In this document: one piece after another, positions 11,763-23,179 of the stretch
Numbering within the stretch: position 1 is the first letter of the stretch
How the letters are laid out: each line of letters opens with the position of its first letter
Source: Pyrrhosoma nymphula
Taxonomy: Eukaryota > Arthropoda > Insecta > Odonata > Coenagrionidae
Assembly: GCA_963573305.1 (NCBI GenBank)
Contig: OY754330.1
Location: 19,006,596 to 19,070,595 of the forward strand
DNA: 64,000 bases
Direction of reading: 5' to 3'
The notes under the pieces: model-generated
Seen by the model: the letters and a program-made list of their open reading frames with translations, nothing else
Database searches by the model: none
What the model was told of the DNA's origin: nothing
Program-made: the position numbers and the translations under genes

Positions 11763-12326
11763 TTAAGATAGTTTGAGCGAAAAATCAATTCACCAAGAAT
11801 TTGATGAATTTGACCTGCATTTTATAGAAAAAACTCTCATCTTTCCAATAACATAAAAATATCAGCCACTTGCCGAAATACTTTTCGAGCAATTTGTCTC
11901 AAAATATAAGCTGTTTTACATGGAATAGATTATGGCTGTGCGCTCCAGAGGGAGAATATTAATAAAATTGGGAACTTCTAGCACCTAAATTTCGTCAAAA
12001 AACTAAGTGTGTAGATTACATGTTTTCTCAACTATTTATAAAATATAATTTATTTCTCACCACAGTAATTTTGACAGAATCGCAAAAAAAAACCTGCTGT
12101 TTTGAAGGATTTTCAGCCGTACGGCGGGAAAAAATGAGTCAAGTTAGAGACTTATATATCTTTATTTATTTAATTACTGAGAATTTTGGTAATATATAAC
12201 TTTATCTTTGTGCCATTAATATTTCAATATTTTTCTCATACTTCTTGCAGACACTAAAATAAAAAAATTAAATTTGAATATAGTCTCCATTATGACTAGG
12301 GAACTATCTCGCTCAAAGCACCTTAA
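11763..12326. mobile_element. TTAA MITE family A, copy A2
   Basis: TTAA at 11763-11766 and 12323-12326. Inverted ends: GATAGTTTGAGCGA at left; TCGCTCAAAGCACC at right. Opposite orientation to A1. No ORF. It retains the family landmarks GTGCGCTCCAGAGGGAGAAT and GCCGTACGGCGGGAAAA. Confidence 0.88.
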
Positions 12327-12569
12327 GAGGAGGTAGAAATACTCACAGTCATTAAGTTAATTGCAGTTTGCCCTTCAATGTGTATTCTCAGACTTCGTAC
12401 CCACAGGAGTAGGTGTGGAAAGTAATCGGTACGCGTTTGACCACGGCTCGCAATTCCACGAATAAATCGGCATTCCATAATAATTGAAGTATTGTATTAT
12501 CGCCCTCTTCATGGAATGTAAGATTTTTATCTCGAGGATAAGACAAAAATTTACAAACAATAACTCCTT

Positions 12570-12610
12570 GCCAACGTTTCGGTGTATAATAATGACACCA
12601 TCTTCAGGGC
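12570..12610 (-). ncRNA. Hammerhead ribozyme-like motif
   Basis: On minus: GCC (stem I 5'), CTGAAGA core, extra T, stem II GGTGT/ACACC around CATTATTAT, GAA, palindrome ACGT, T (cleavage-site position), GGC (stem I 3'). Nearly all conserved core positions of a type I hammerhead are present; the extra T between core and stem II is non-canonical. Stem II differs from the 28.1 kb copy yet pairs fully. Confidence 0.65.
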
Positions 12611-12858
12611 TACAATATTACGGTACATCAACATTATTAATGAAGTAACATAAAAAATATCACAAGTTTCACCTTACAAATCAAAGTATCATACACTTCA
12701 TTACAATATACAAATAAGAATTACCTTTCAAATCAAATACAAATAAGAATTCTTATTTGTATATTGTAATGACATGTATGATACTTTGATTTGTAAGGTG
12801 AAACTTGTGATTTTTTTTATGTTGCCTCATTAATAATGTTATTGTACCGTAAATTGTA

Positions 12859-12897
12859 GCCCTGTAGATCGCGTCAATTATACACCGAAACGTTGGC
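12859..12897 (+). ncRNA. Decayed hammerhead-like motif
   Basis: Partner of the 12570-12610 motif. CTGTAGA, extra T, then a stem that has lost most pairing (CGCGT/ACACC), but GAAACGTTGGC is intact. Predicted inactive. Confidence 0.45.
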
Positions 12898-12974
12898 AAG
12901 GAGTTATAGTTTGAAAATTTTTGACCTATCCTCGAGATAAAAATTATACATTCCATTATACTTATATTTTGCAT

Positions 12975-14065
12975 CTCCTCTCTGCGTTAATATTGCATAA
13001 AATTCGGTGAAATACTGACCATATGGTCGCGAGCGGAGAATATAAATCGAAACTGCAAATTAATTTGCGAGGGGACGTTAAAGTCAGAAACGTAAATCCT
13101 TGGGTTGAATAGAGATGTTTGTAGTCGCGAAAGATTAGTAAAAAGAAAACTTTTGACTGTTCTTGCCTTGAATAATGAGTTATAAAATTATTATAAAATG
13201 TTTTACGCTCAATAGATGCAAATAAATTCCACGAATGCCTTTGGATCGTAGGAGAGTAGTGTATAAATGCATGGGTAGCAAAAATGCGGAAATTTTCAAA
13301 ACTATCATTATTAATTTTTTATGTCTTTACTTTCGTCATTAATTTTTCACGCCAAAGCCTGATGAAAGGAGTTAGCATAGCGATTCCCTGCAATTAGACA
13401 AAGGGCCAAGCCATCTTTTTAGGTCAACATGAAGAGCACCAGCGTTTGGCCCAGCAATTAATTCCATAATGTGATTTTCACGCTCCAGGAGTGTAATGCA
13501 GAATATATTGCTGCTGTTGTTCTTAACAGTTCCTTGATACATTATATGGATTAGAATCCCTGAAACAAATTGAACAACCCTCATAGTGAATTTTAATTCA
13601 AAAATATCTTCTCTAAAAGTTTCTTTTTCTGCTACGCAATACCTTCGAACTCATTTTTTTTAAATCTAGGACAAAGACCACCAAAATTGCTACTGCAGGT
13701 TAATCTCACAATTTAAAATTCATGTGATCAGCGCCCAACAGATGGAATAAATGATAGACTCTTGAAGATTATTTTCCATCATTTTCGAGTAAACCAGTAG
13801 CGCTGCTGGCTATCAAGGTACACTAGTCAACGGAAATAGTATTAGCTGCTTTATTGGAAGATATAAAGTTCAAGCTTCGAAAAGAGAAGCAATTGGATAG
13901 GAAAAGATAAGATTGACGCCCTAATTTTCCTCCTCTAAACAACCATAGTATAAGAGAGGGAAAAGTGGTAGAAGTAAAATTTACGTACTCACGATTCATA
14001 TTAATCACTCCCACCTACTTAATCATGGCTGGCGGCATACAAAACTCCAGACCTGTCCAAATTCC
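12975..14065. other. Unassigned AT-rich DNA
   Basis: No supported gene. Minus frames at 13372-13584 and 13823-14014 show no known domain. Confidence 0.5.
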
Positions 14066-14069
14066 AAAA

Positions 14070-14110
14070 ACCTGAAGATGTCACCTATGCGATGAAACCG
14101 GTCGTATTGA
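14070..14110 (+). ncRNA. Hammerhead-like motif, solo
   Basis: CTGAAGA, extra T, stem GTCAC/GCGAT (one A-C mismatch and one G-T pair) around CTAT, then GAA, palindrome ACCGGT, C. The flanks AAAAAC and GTATTG could form a weak stem I. It is not inside a fold-back; probably a remnant of a Penelope-like terminal repeat. Confidence 0.5.
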
Positions 14111-14443
14111 ATTAAATCCATTGTAAAATTTACAAAGTTTGTTTTGATTCATTCAATACAAAACTCCACCCTGGCTGCAAATTGTGCGGTGATACAGGAT
14201 TATCAAACAAGAAACCTCAGTAAGATATTTCTTTCCTTTTCACAATTTTTCTTCGACAATAATATCGGGAAGTATCCTTATCAATTAATATTCTTCGAAC
14301 AGGTTAATGAACTGGCTTTGATGTAACAATAGAACATAACTGTCTAAGTATGAGTTACCTTAAGTACAAATATAAGGATACAATGCGTGCATGGTATACG
14401 CGAAAAAAATTTTACTTTTAACTAGAGCCTTGCATTAATGAAC

Positions 14444-14710
14444 TTACTCTCCTGTCCAGTTACACTCGAGGAGGGCTATGGCCTCATAGACACGCTGCCT
14501 CCATTTCCATCGATCTTTTGCATCATCCACGATTAACCTCAAATCCTGCTCATGTCCAACTCAACCCGGTTTTTCCATCGTTTTCTTTACTTTCCTAAGG
14601 GATTTCTCTCATCCAAGTTTGTATCCCAGATTACTTTAATCATGCACCTTCCTTCCAGATATCTGATGGCATATCCTGCCCATTTCAGTGTCATACTTTT
14701 GGCTTATGCC
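14444..14710 (-). mobile_element. RTE-like LINE, C-terminal fragment
   Basis: On minus the translated pieces read LKWAGYAIRYLEGRCM, then RKRWKNRVE, then (after a frame change) DDAKDRWKWRQRVYEAI, with a stop near 14444. This is the basic 'RLRWAGHV ... GRPRKRW' tail found at the end of endonuclease-reverse transcriptase ORFs of RTE-like LINEs. At least one stop and one frameshift break it. Confidence 0.75.
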
Positions 14711-14970
14711 TCTTCATCTGGTTCTCTGTATAATTAATCTGTTATTTCTCAATTATCTTTTATTGTCCACGTATATTTCCATCGTTTGTTTGCCCAAATT
14801 TCGCATTAAGCAAGGAATTAATTCTGGCATAAATCAGAAACAATATGAATCCACTTTACTCTTCCCCCATCCTCTCTGGGTTATTTATGTAAAGCCTTGT
14901 TCCTTTAGTACTTAAATAAAACTACAGTAATTGTACTGCCCACTTAAATTGTAATGTAAAATATTACACT

Positions 14971-15009
14971 ACACGTGTTTCGACGTTCCTAACGGCGTCA
15001 TCATCACGT
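14971..15009 (-). ncRNA. Hammerhead-like motif
   Basis: On minus: GTGATGA (first core base C to G), extra T, stem GACG/CGTC, GAA, then the 8-nt palindrome ACACGTGT, then A. The palindrome takes the place of helix III. It is longer than ACGT but obeys the same A...T rule. Confidence 0.5.
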
Positions 15010-15012
15010 AGA

Positions 15013-15053
15013 CCTGATGATGACGCCCTAAGGAACGTCGAAACAAGTGTAGT
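15013..15053 (+). ncRNA. Hammerhead-like motif
   Basis: CTGATGA core intact, extra T, stem GACG/CGTC, then GAAACAAGTGTA. The palindrome has one mismatch compared with the opposite arm (ACAAGTGT). The short flanks AC and GT could pair as stem I. Confidence 0.55.
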
Positions 15054-15356
15054 GTAATATTTTACATTACAATTCAAGTGGGCAGTACAATTACTGTAGT
15101 TTTATTTAAGTACTAAAATGCTGTTCCACCATATATCGCCCGAGACTGTCGAATTTACTTGTTCTTTAAATTTATCAGTGCGCGCCTGAAGATGACGCAG
15201 ACGCATCGTAAAGCGTCGTAAATAAAGAGATACAGAGGGCAGTGCCACTTGTTGTCTTTATTCATAAGATGCTGTCCCACCACGCCTCGCAGAATACAGT
15301 TGACCTTATCAGAAACAATCGACATCAAGGTACAGCATATAACAAGCTGCACTTGC

Positions 15357-15892
15357 TTAAGGTGGCTGGAGCGGTAATCGTGAGTCGTTGAAGGCACATT
15401 CTAATAACTTTTGAAGTAAGTTGAAAAAAAATATTCTTGGACCACATTTCACTCAAGTACACCTATACGTTAGAAAACACCATGCATGCAGTAATGTGTA
15501 TGATGCAAGAGTTATATTTCAAATTTTCGCCTTAATTAAAGCATTGTTTTGACTTGGATTTTCGGCGCGAAATTCGAAATTTACGCGAAAATCATATCGG
15601 AATACGCTTTTCTTACTCGGCTTGATACCTTGATATTTGTTAGCAGCTATTAAAATAATATGAAACTTACTATTTCGCATTTAGGAGAAAATGTGCGTTA
15701 GTAATAGAATTTTTTCAAAATATATGCCGTGTGTCATAAGAATACTTGTTAAAATATCATTGAATTTCCAGGAAACCAAATCTGTAACATGCAGTTTTTT
15801 TTACTTTTATCGATAGATATTACTAACAAGGACACTTATGCAAAGTTTCACGTAAATCTGTACATAAACAAAAATCGCTCCAGCCACCTTAA
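15357..15892. mobile_element. TTAA MITE family B
   Basis: TTAA at 15357-15360 and 15889-15892 with perfect 13-bp inverted ends GGTGGCTGGAGCG and CGCTCCAGCCACC. About 530 bp, no ORF. The interior is unrelated to family A, although the ends resemble it (GGTNG then GAGCG), so the same transposase may mobilise both. Confidence 0.85.
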
Positions 15893-17430
15893 GTCTTATT
15901 TCAAAGCGACCGCGCCATCTCCGTTCCACTTCCCTTCCACTACCTCCCTCCCTACTTCGCCACCCCCTCCCTCCATCCCTTCACCCCCTACGCTTCCTCC
16001 CCTACGCCTTCCCCCTCCTGCGAAAACACTCCGCCATTCCGAGATTATTTTTTAAATTGCTCTGGCTTTATAAAAAAAATACACTGACTCCTTAGATGGG
16101 AAGATAAAAATGGTGGCGAAAAATAAATTGATGAAATTTTTAAAAAATATATTTAAAAATATGATTAATTCTGTACTAAGGGAAACACGGGTAGACTCAT
16201 CGTCCTTTCGGTCTGCTCCCTTAATGAGGAAAGGCACGGCGGAATAATTTGAACGCTTTATTTTTTTATTTTATTTTTTTTCTTTACCGCAGGAGGAAGA
16301 AACTGGAATGGGTAGTTGGCGAGTGAGCAAGTAGAAAGGGAAGACGAGGTTTAAGATGAGAGGCAGATATGGGGATGGGGAAATCATTTAGAAAAAAATA
16401 TATATGCATGCGTAATGGGAGTTGGTGACAAGAGGATGCGGAGGGCGAACACATGGCTGATCTCTTAAAAAGGCAAACACGCAAACCCACCAATCAAGGA
16501 CTCGCATTTACGCACGGCATTCATCCCCTGAACACCTCCGACAACTACTTCAAACATAGGTATTTAAAAAAAGATGTTTTTTTACGATTGAAAGTTAATC
16601 CTATTTTTTTATTGCAAATAATAATAATATATCTAATTTGGCTATGGCACGCTATTCCTTCGTAAAATTTAAGTTATTCGATGGTTGTAGTAAATTATTT
16701 CCATTCGAAATGTCTAAAGATAAATCATTATGGTTCCGCTAAAAATTCCACTACTAATGACTATGCTTTGGGTGCATTATCTGTCGAACAGATCCATTCC
16801 ATATGACCTATAATAGCGCATTTTAATGGCTTCGATATTCCAATGTACTATCGTCCTAAATGTCGCGCTTAATCTGTATAATCTACCTATTCTAGATCTC
16901 TTTTCTCTATTCTCTTCTTCAAATAATCCCCTTAAGTCTTGAAGACCACATAGGTGTCTGAATTCCCTCTCGGACGGCTGGTTTGGATATACCACTAAGA
17001 CATTAATGCGTAACTGAATACGATTTTACCTGAGAAAATGAATTATATAGGTTTTATTACGTACTTTGACAACATGGCTCACAACGAGCGTTAGTAACTT
17101 GCCCTGAAATATATTTGAAAGATCCGTAGCCGTCGGCGCACTCTAGTACCAAATATACTAATACGCACCTTAGAGCGTAACATACCTCTTCTTTAATTCT
17201 TAAGTTGGGCCAGTAATGAGGAAGCCTGATTTCTTATGTTAACTATTCGGTAGCAACCTTATCGGTTAGGTATGAGCCACCAGCAAAGAGTGTGAAATTT
17301 AAAAGTGAAAAAAATTAATCAGGATGTATTCGCTTCTAAATAACATGGTTTGATAGCGACCACATCACAGAATAGAATACACAGTATTTTCAAAATTGGA
17401 ACCATTCTGAACCAATAAATATATAAATCC
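15893..17430. other. Pyrimidine-rich tract then unassigned DNA
   Basis: 15905-16030 is a C/T-rich tract (CCCTCCCTCC-type). 16040-17430 is AT-rich. A 72-codon minus frame at 16777-16995 (basic, containing REKRSRIGRLYRL) is the only coherent-looking frame; it has no recognised domain and no splice or promoter support. Confidence 0.4.
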
Positions 17431-17439
17431 TTTTGGTGA

Positions 17440-17835
17440 ACTACAGGGAAGAATAAGACAAAGAGGAAAATTCGCTGGGTGTGATATACTATCGGAAAAT
17501 ACTACAAATAAAAATACTATCGAAAACTGTACAGTCTTGGCTTCGAGCCAAAGAGAATGAGGAGGAAATGTTGAAGTAAATGTTTTATAAATAACTCCAT
17601 AAACTGTTGGTAAGTAGCTTCTTAAGGTACGTACTTACATTGTTAAGTAATTGTCTTGGCCTCACTACATGAGCTATATGTATTTTTAAGTGTAAGCATA
17701 ACGTGTTATTATTTGATGGTAGCCTTAAAACAGGTTCTCCTACAAGGCTACATAAAGTTACTCGAAATTTGCTATTGAAATGTATTTTGTGTATGGATTA
17801 ATAAACTTACTTATTATTATTTACTTACTTATTAT
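17440..17835 (+). repeat. Possible LINE 3' untranslated end
   Basis: A stretch ending with AATAAA (about 17799) followed by TTACTTATTATTATTTACTT, which looks like a LINE polyadenylation signal plus microsatellite-like tail. No coding part was recognised upstream. Confidence 0.35.
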
Positions 17836-18540
17836 TATCTCGAGTAACCTGGGTTTGAGTCCCGTCAAGATGGTGGATTTCTTTTCTCTGTGGAACTTTT
17901 ACACATATGTGCCCTAGCGGGTGATGCCGTAAAAAGGTCACACCGCGGCTCGTCTGCGGTTTTTTCAAAATATATAAATAAGGGAAAGGTTTATTCACAG
18001 ATTTGTTTGAAAATCCGGGAGTTTGAAGCTCGAGCAAATGTTACGTTATTTTCTAAAGGTATTCGCAACGAGACGGGAGCGTAAAATGTAGTTTAGACGA
18101 GATGTCTATAACCATATAATTTAACGAACCTGGCCGCATTATAGGGAAAACAATCTGATCTTTCTAATCATACCAAATTATATCAGACACTTATTGCACT
18201 GCTTATTGAGATACTTGCATAAAAAATAGAAGCCACTATTCTTTCTCCATAGTAGGACATTATCAAAAGATGAGGACATTTTGACGTACAGGTCACGTCA
18301 GAGATATGACGGTGTGTGGAGTGTTTTGTCAATTATTTTTACAAATTAATGTATTCATCGCCATAATACTTTTTATGATATTAAAAAAAACCTTCTGTTC
18401 TTCTGGGAACGACATGAAAAAAATAAGTAAAAGCCTAGAATATGCATACTTTGTGAATAACTGAGAAGTTCATTGGAAAATAACAAAGTTTTCTCGTCAT
18501 AAGTATCGTTCTATGCATATCATGCTTTATGAAATTGCTT

Positions 18541-18768
18541 TTTTTCTTCTAAGTGGCACTAGAGCCCAGTGTGGGCCTTGGCCTGCTGCACTATTGCTCT
18601 CCATTTTGTCCTACTGGCTGTTTTTTCCCGTCAGCCTCTCAATCCCATCTTGCCCAGGTCACACAGTACTTGGTCCATCCATCTGCTCTTAGGTCTTCCC
18701 CCTGCCTTCTTCTGTTGAATAGCCTCCCTTTAACCATCCGTTTTGGCATCTCCTCTCCTGACATTCTC
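18541..18768 (-). mobile_element. RTE-like LINE, 5'-truncated insertion with 14-bp target duplication
   Basis: Flanked by perfect TTATGAAATTGCTT copies (18527-18540 and 18769-18782). The plus-strand T-run at 18541-18546 is the complement of a poly-A tail. The minus strand encodes GGRPKSRWMDQVLCDLGKMG, then ASRTKWRAIVQQAKAHTGL and a stop, the standard C-terminus of RTE-like endonuclease-reverse transcriptase, with one internal stop. Insertion by target-primed reverse transcription is clear. Confidence 0.88.
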
Positions 18769-18782
18769 TTATGAAATTGCTT

Positions 18783-19749
18783 AAACTTTTAAAAATAAAA
18801 TTCGAATATGTATATATCATATTGCATTTATTTCCAATAAAATATATAAAACAATCTACCAAATGAAATATTTTAGGAGCATGATGCCTATTTCGATAAG
18901 ACAAAAAATGTTCTACTCACTCCTGATGCCTCATATTGACTATTGCCCTTTAGCGTTTACAGATTTAAATAAAGATCAACTTATAAAACTGCAAAAAATA
19001 CAAAAAGGAAGGTATTAGATACATTGGTAATATTGGGCACCGGGAGCACGTAACGCCATATTTCACGAGATTAAATAGGTATTCTAAAAGTCGAATCTCG
19101 TAGACTCTATCAATTGGGACTTTTCATACACAAACTTCTGGAAACTGGGCAACCAACCTACCTCTATAGCAATATGATTCAAAATAAAAATGTAAAGTGA
19201 GAACTACGAGAATAACCGAAAATCTACATATACCTTCGCACCATACAACAATTTTCCAGAAATCATTCATAGTAAAATCGTGTCAGTTTTGGAATAGATT
19301 ACCAGACAATATAAAAAACACAACCTCAATCAATGCATTCAAAAACCTGCTATTTAATTATGTAAAAGAAATTGAATATGAAAACATACAATAGAATAGG
19401 AATTAGACACAAGCAACCATTATGTATGATACATTTTACTTATAACAAATTGAATATTGAAAATTGAAAATGGTTTAATAACCAAAAATTTTAAAAATAT
19501 TCCTAATCACTTGTATATTTGTCTGGATGTTATGTTATGATTTGGTATGTTTAGGTTGACAGGTTTCTTTTTTTACATATATTATGTTTAGGTTTAAGGT
19601 ATGATTGTTTTAAAATGTATGGTATCTAATATGTTAATATTTTAAGATTGTTGTTGTTCCTTGCAAGAAAATTATATCGTTATGTAACACCTGCCCCATA
19701 GGAGCATTCGCTCCTAGGTCAATAAATGTTTTTTTCTATTCTATTCTAT
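18783..19749 (+). mobile_element. LINE-B, 5'-truncated, with 3' hairpin and TTCTA tail
   Basis: Broken frames give the reverse-transcriptase C-terminal landmarks in order: MPHIDYCPLAF at about 18930, LQKIQK, then HREHVTPYFTRLNR, FQKSFIVKSCQFWNRLPDNI and a FKNLLFNYVK end near 19370. The 3' UTR carries a perfect hairpin TAGGAGC/GCTCCTA (about 19699-19716), AATAAA (19721) and a (TTCTA)3 tail (19735-19749). A CR1/L2-type LINE is likely from the short-repeat tail and 3' hairpin. The 5' limit is uncertain. Confidence 0.82.
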
Positions 19750-22460
19750 CATGGCTAGAGAAACATTTCTCTCTCTCTCTAACATCCGAAAAGAGCGAGG
19801 AGATTTTGATTTGGACCGCGGCACTCTTCAAGAGGAGACGAGACGGAGTGTGACATTGAAAGAGGGAAAGAAGAAGGCGGAGAGCAAAAGGAATAAATGA
19901 GATTCTTGGAAAGGAGGAGACTGGGGGTGGAGGAGGAGGAGGAGGTGAGGCGAGCAGCGGGTGGGGTTGGTGGAGGAGTTCAGGGGTGGAGGTGGTGGAG
20001 TGGAGATAAATTATCCTCAGGGCGGGCGATGCCGCAAAAGACGCGATCCCGGCGCTTGGTGGAGCAACTTTGATTCGTCGGGCAGAAGAAGGGGGTGGCA
20101 AAGCACGGGGGAGGCACTAGAGAGGAAGGAAGGCGAGGCTGAGAATGACATAAAGAAAGCGAGGGATGGGAAAGAAGGAAAGGCAGGTACAAACGTGAGA
20201 GAACTTGAGAGGAATCTGACGGAGTTGTAAAAGAGTAGAACTACAGAAGGAAAGAGTAAAGATAATTAGCATCTTCAATTCTATCGATGCGATAATGAGG
20301 CTTCACAAGTATTCGTCCACATCCAACTCCTCGTCAGAGCACACTACGGTCCGTTTTTTTTTAATTTTAACTCAATACTTCATCGGAATGAAATCCGATG
20401 ATAGTACGATCCACCACCGATAATTCTCACGTAAATTAGCAGACTGTCCGACGTAGTACAATAAACATCAAGTTCACTTGAAGGTTACGTCAACCTTCCC
20501 GCATGACTCAAATATAAATCAACGATAAATTGTTTATGAAACTCTAAAAGTTTTTTTTTATAATCCTTCGGGAGTTTATGTTGAATAACGCACAATTGTG
20601 CACAAATAAGATACTCAAATACATTTTTTTCACCAAGTTGAGAAGCAGACGTCATACACCAACTCAACCCACACCATGGAACATTACTGAGGCCCGGTAC
20701 CGTAATCTACTGGTTTAGTATTTCCACGATATGATAACCGTTGCTATTTTGTATTTCCATAAATTAGGCCCACGTCACCTAACCAACAGTCTGATTTATT
20801 ATATGAAACCTCCACTCTCACTAGACACCAAGTTAACGTTAGAGCTATATCATCTTGTGGTTAACGTAAGGAAAGCGTTTACAATTAGTCAAGGAAATTC
20901 TAAAAACTAAAAATGAGGTATGCTCAGTTTCAAATAAAAATGTTTTTACCTATGCGAGAATCATGCGTTGTCTTAGAGAACCTTATCTCACGCCATAGAA
21001 CATTAATTAAATGTATGACTTGCTGAAAAGCGGCATAAAATATTACAATTCAATGATAGTTTTCGCAAGGATCAAAGGAGTTTACACAAATCACACAACT
21101 CAGAACTATTTAAGGATAAGGGCTCATCCTGCAGAACTGCGAGGCGCTACTAGACCGTTATATTTTAATCAAAAACGTTTACCTTTATACATTTAACCCG
21201 CAACTTAGAACAGTTTTAGTTTAGAAGTAACCCACAACTTTGTTCTGAAATATCACATTTACCACTGCCATTATTAATGCCAAAATACCAGATGTACAAG
21301 TTAAATAGCTGTTTTTCAGATAAATTGGCACGGTAAAAGACAAATCATAGTGAGCCAACATAGTCTTTCTACTTTGGAAAAAGGCTCCATTAAGGAAGGA
21401 CAGGAAGACATAGTTTTCCGAAAATTACATACCAGCAGCACAAAAAGGATGTGTGGTAGAAGCATCCTCAAACATAGTAACCCCGGAACCACTCAGTCAG
21501 TCCGTGGAAGTAGGGCATCTACAAAGTTTCTGCAAAAAAAGGATGTTGTTTATAATTACAATGCAGTTTGAAATCAATGACTCTGTAAATAGAAAATACA
21601 ACAGTTCTAATACATCGTTTAGTTATAATTCATTCAACGCCGTAGGGTACTTTATATTTTCATGAGATATTTAAAATGCTATTTGTATTGCTCAAGTTGA
21701 AATCTTTTAATTTCATTATGACACTTGCACTTTGTAAAGGTTATTTTTATGAAGAATGAATCAGTTATACCCAATATCGACGATAAAATAATATCCTTTC
21801 TCTTCTCATGAGTTTGAAAACAGGGCAAAATAGATGTCCCTTGGTTAAACTGGTAACAGAATGAAAGAAATCCAACGATTAAATTGTGCAGAGCAAGCAA
21901 AATTGATATAAAATCAAACATATTCACCAAAGACGCTGGTTTAGGACCTAATTGGTACATACAGCGGAGTTACGGGTGCATGAATGAGCGATAAACACTT
22001 GTGGACACTCGTAGCTATACCTTACTTAAGCCAAATTGAAACAGAGCTAGAGGCGACATATTTCCAAATAACTCTGATTGTTCTCCTACCTACGCACACA
22101 TTAAGAAGAGCCTAGGCGTTGACTGAAACTATCCGTCATAAAAGAACCACCGATAAAATTAAAAAAGAAGAGTTGCATAGAACATTGAAGGGTTATTTAC
22201 ATTACTATTTGACACTTTTGTTCTTTATTTTCCAGACAAACTCCTACCATTCCAAAAACACTACTAAAAGCAAAACATTTGGCTATCTCGCATGCATGTG
22301 TTTTTGACCATCATGATTCATAATTGGAGAGCCGAGAGTTTCTTTGGTGCAATTGAAACGATCGCTAATACACCAAACAGGCAGCAAAACTAAACGCTTC
22401 GTTAATTTTTCTGAGGATTGCGCATAAAATAACCATGTTCCTAAGCAAAAGATAAATAAA
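19750..22460. other. Purine-rich tract and unassigned DNA
   Basis: 19905-20200 is strongly purine-rich (GGAGGAGGAGGAGG-type), giving long but domain-free frames on both strands. 20230-22460 is AT-rich with no gene that I can support. Confidence 0.5.
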
Positions 22461-22462
22461 AA

Positions 22463-22613
22463 TCTGATAAGACTCTTGAATATTGCTGCGGTCCGAAGAT
22501 TTTTTGGCTCAAGATTTCACTCGCGTAGCAGCGAGCGTCTTCAGGGGCGAAGAAGCTTCCTTAACTTTCTTAGTAATGCTCGGACCGCAGCAAAACTCGA
22601 AAGTCTCATCAGA
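22463..22613. repeat. Fold-back with hammerhead-like motif
   Basis: The arms 22463-22497 and 22574-22613 share TTGCTGCGGTCCGA and flanking TCTGAT.AGACT. The motif lies in the loop on minus. Confidence 0.7.
22511..22547 (-). ncRNA. Hammerhead-like motif lacking the palindrome
   Basis: On minus: CTGAAGA, extra C, 6-bp stem GCTCGC/GCGAGT around TGCTAC, GAAA, then TCTTGAG rather than an A...T palindrome. The catalytic-core bases are present but helix III cannot be drawn as in the other copies. Confidence 0.4.
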
Positions 22614-22614
22614 A

Positions 22615-23135
22615 TATGACAACAGCTGCGAAAGCCTACACTCTAAATAAAAATCAGTACACGTACACATTTTACATCGGTAAGCAGAAATACGAGATGG
22701 AAATGGTAAAGCAGATATACGAAGTAGAATTGCTCAGGCTAAAGGAGCTTTCAGTGAAAAGAAAAAAATCTTAACCTCTAAAGACTTATTTTAGGAAAAG
22801 GTTTCATAAAACATTAGCACAGAATCTAATCAGCTATCAACGACTTGTAGAAATTACTGAATCCACTTAAATGGTGACTATAAGTTAAGAAGTTAAGCAA
22901 GCAGATAAATGCATACATTCTGCTCCATGAATGATGGTGATCAAAATCGCAAAGGAATTTACGACTATCCACAAGGTGTTTTCGTGAAATATTGATTGAA
23001 AACAGATATTGCATTAAAACATTGTCACGAAATTTAAATACTTATTCAAATGGTATTTATTTCTCGACTTCTGATACTATTTGTTGCAAATATCAGGAGA
23101 TTTTAGGTCAAATAATGTATTTCTTTTTCAAACTT
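22615..23135. other. Unassigned AT-rich DNA
   Basis: No gene or repeat ends seen. Confidence 0.5.
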
Positions 23136-23176
23136 CTACCAACGTTTCGGACTTTTAATGATCCATTTCAGGGGTA
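23136..23176 (-). ncRNA. Degenerate hammerhead-like motif
   Basis: On minus: CTGAAAT (core changed at two positions), stem GGA/TCC, then GAAACGTT. The flanks TACC and GGTA pair as stem I. Predicted inactive. Confidence 0.4.
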
Positions 23177-23179
23177 TAA

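Larger units (their letters stand above)
12508..12966. repeat. Large fold-back with hammerhead-like motifs
   Basis: The left arm (12508-12740) pairs with the right arm (12749-12966) over more than 200 bp, with a small centre at AATAAGAATTCTTATT. Shared blocks include TTATCTCGAGGATA, AACTCCTTGCCAACG and ACAAGTTTCACCTTAC. A left-arm motif and a decayed right-arm motif of hammerhead type point away from the centre. No coding sequence. Confidence 0.85.
14904..15117. repeat. Near-perfect palindrome with paired hammerhead-like motifs
   Basis: Arms 14904-15003 and 15011-15117 pair almost completely (TTTAGTACTTAAATAAAACT at the outer end). The loop is only a few bases. The motif on the plus arm and that on the minus arm both face outward. 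Confidence 0.88.

Noticed and set aside
17835..17880. tRNA-like B box GGGTTTGAGTCCC
   Set aside because: No A box at the right distance upstream; the upstream sequence is a TTA-rich tail.
22119..22307. Lysine-rich 62-codon frame
   Set aside because: AT-rich chance frame with no domain.
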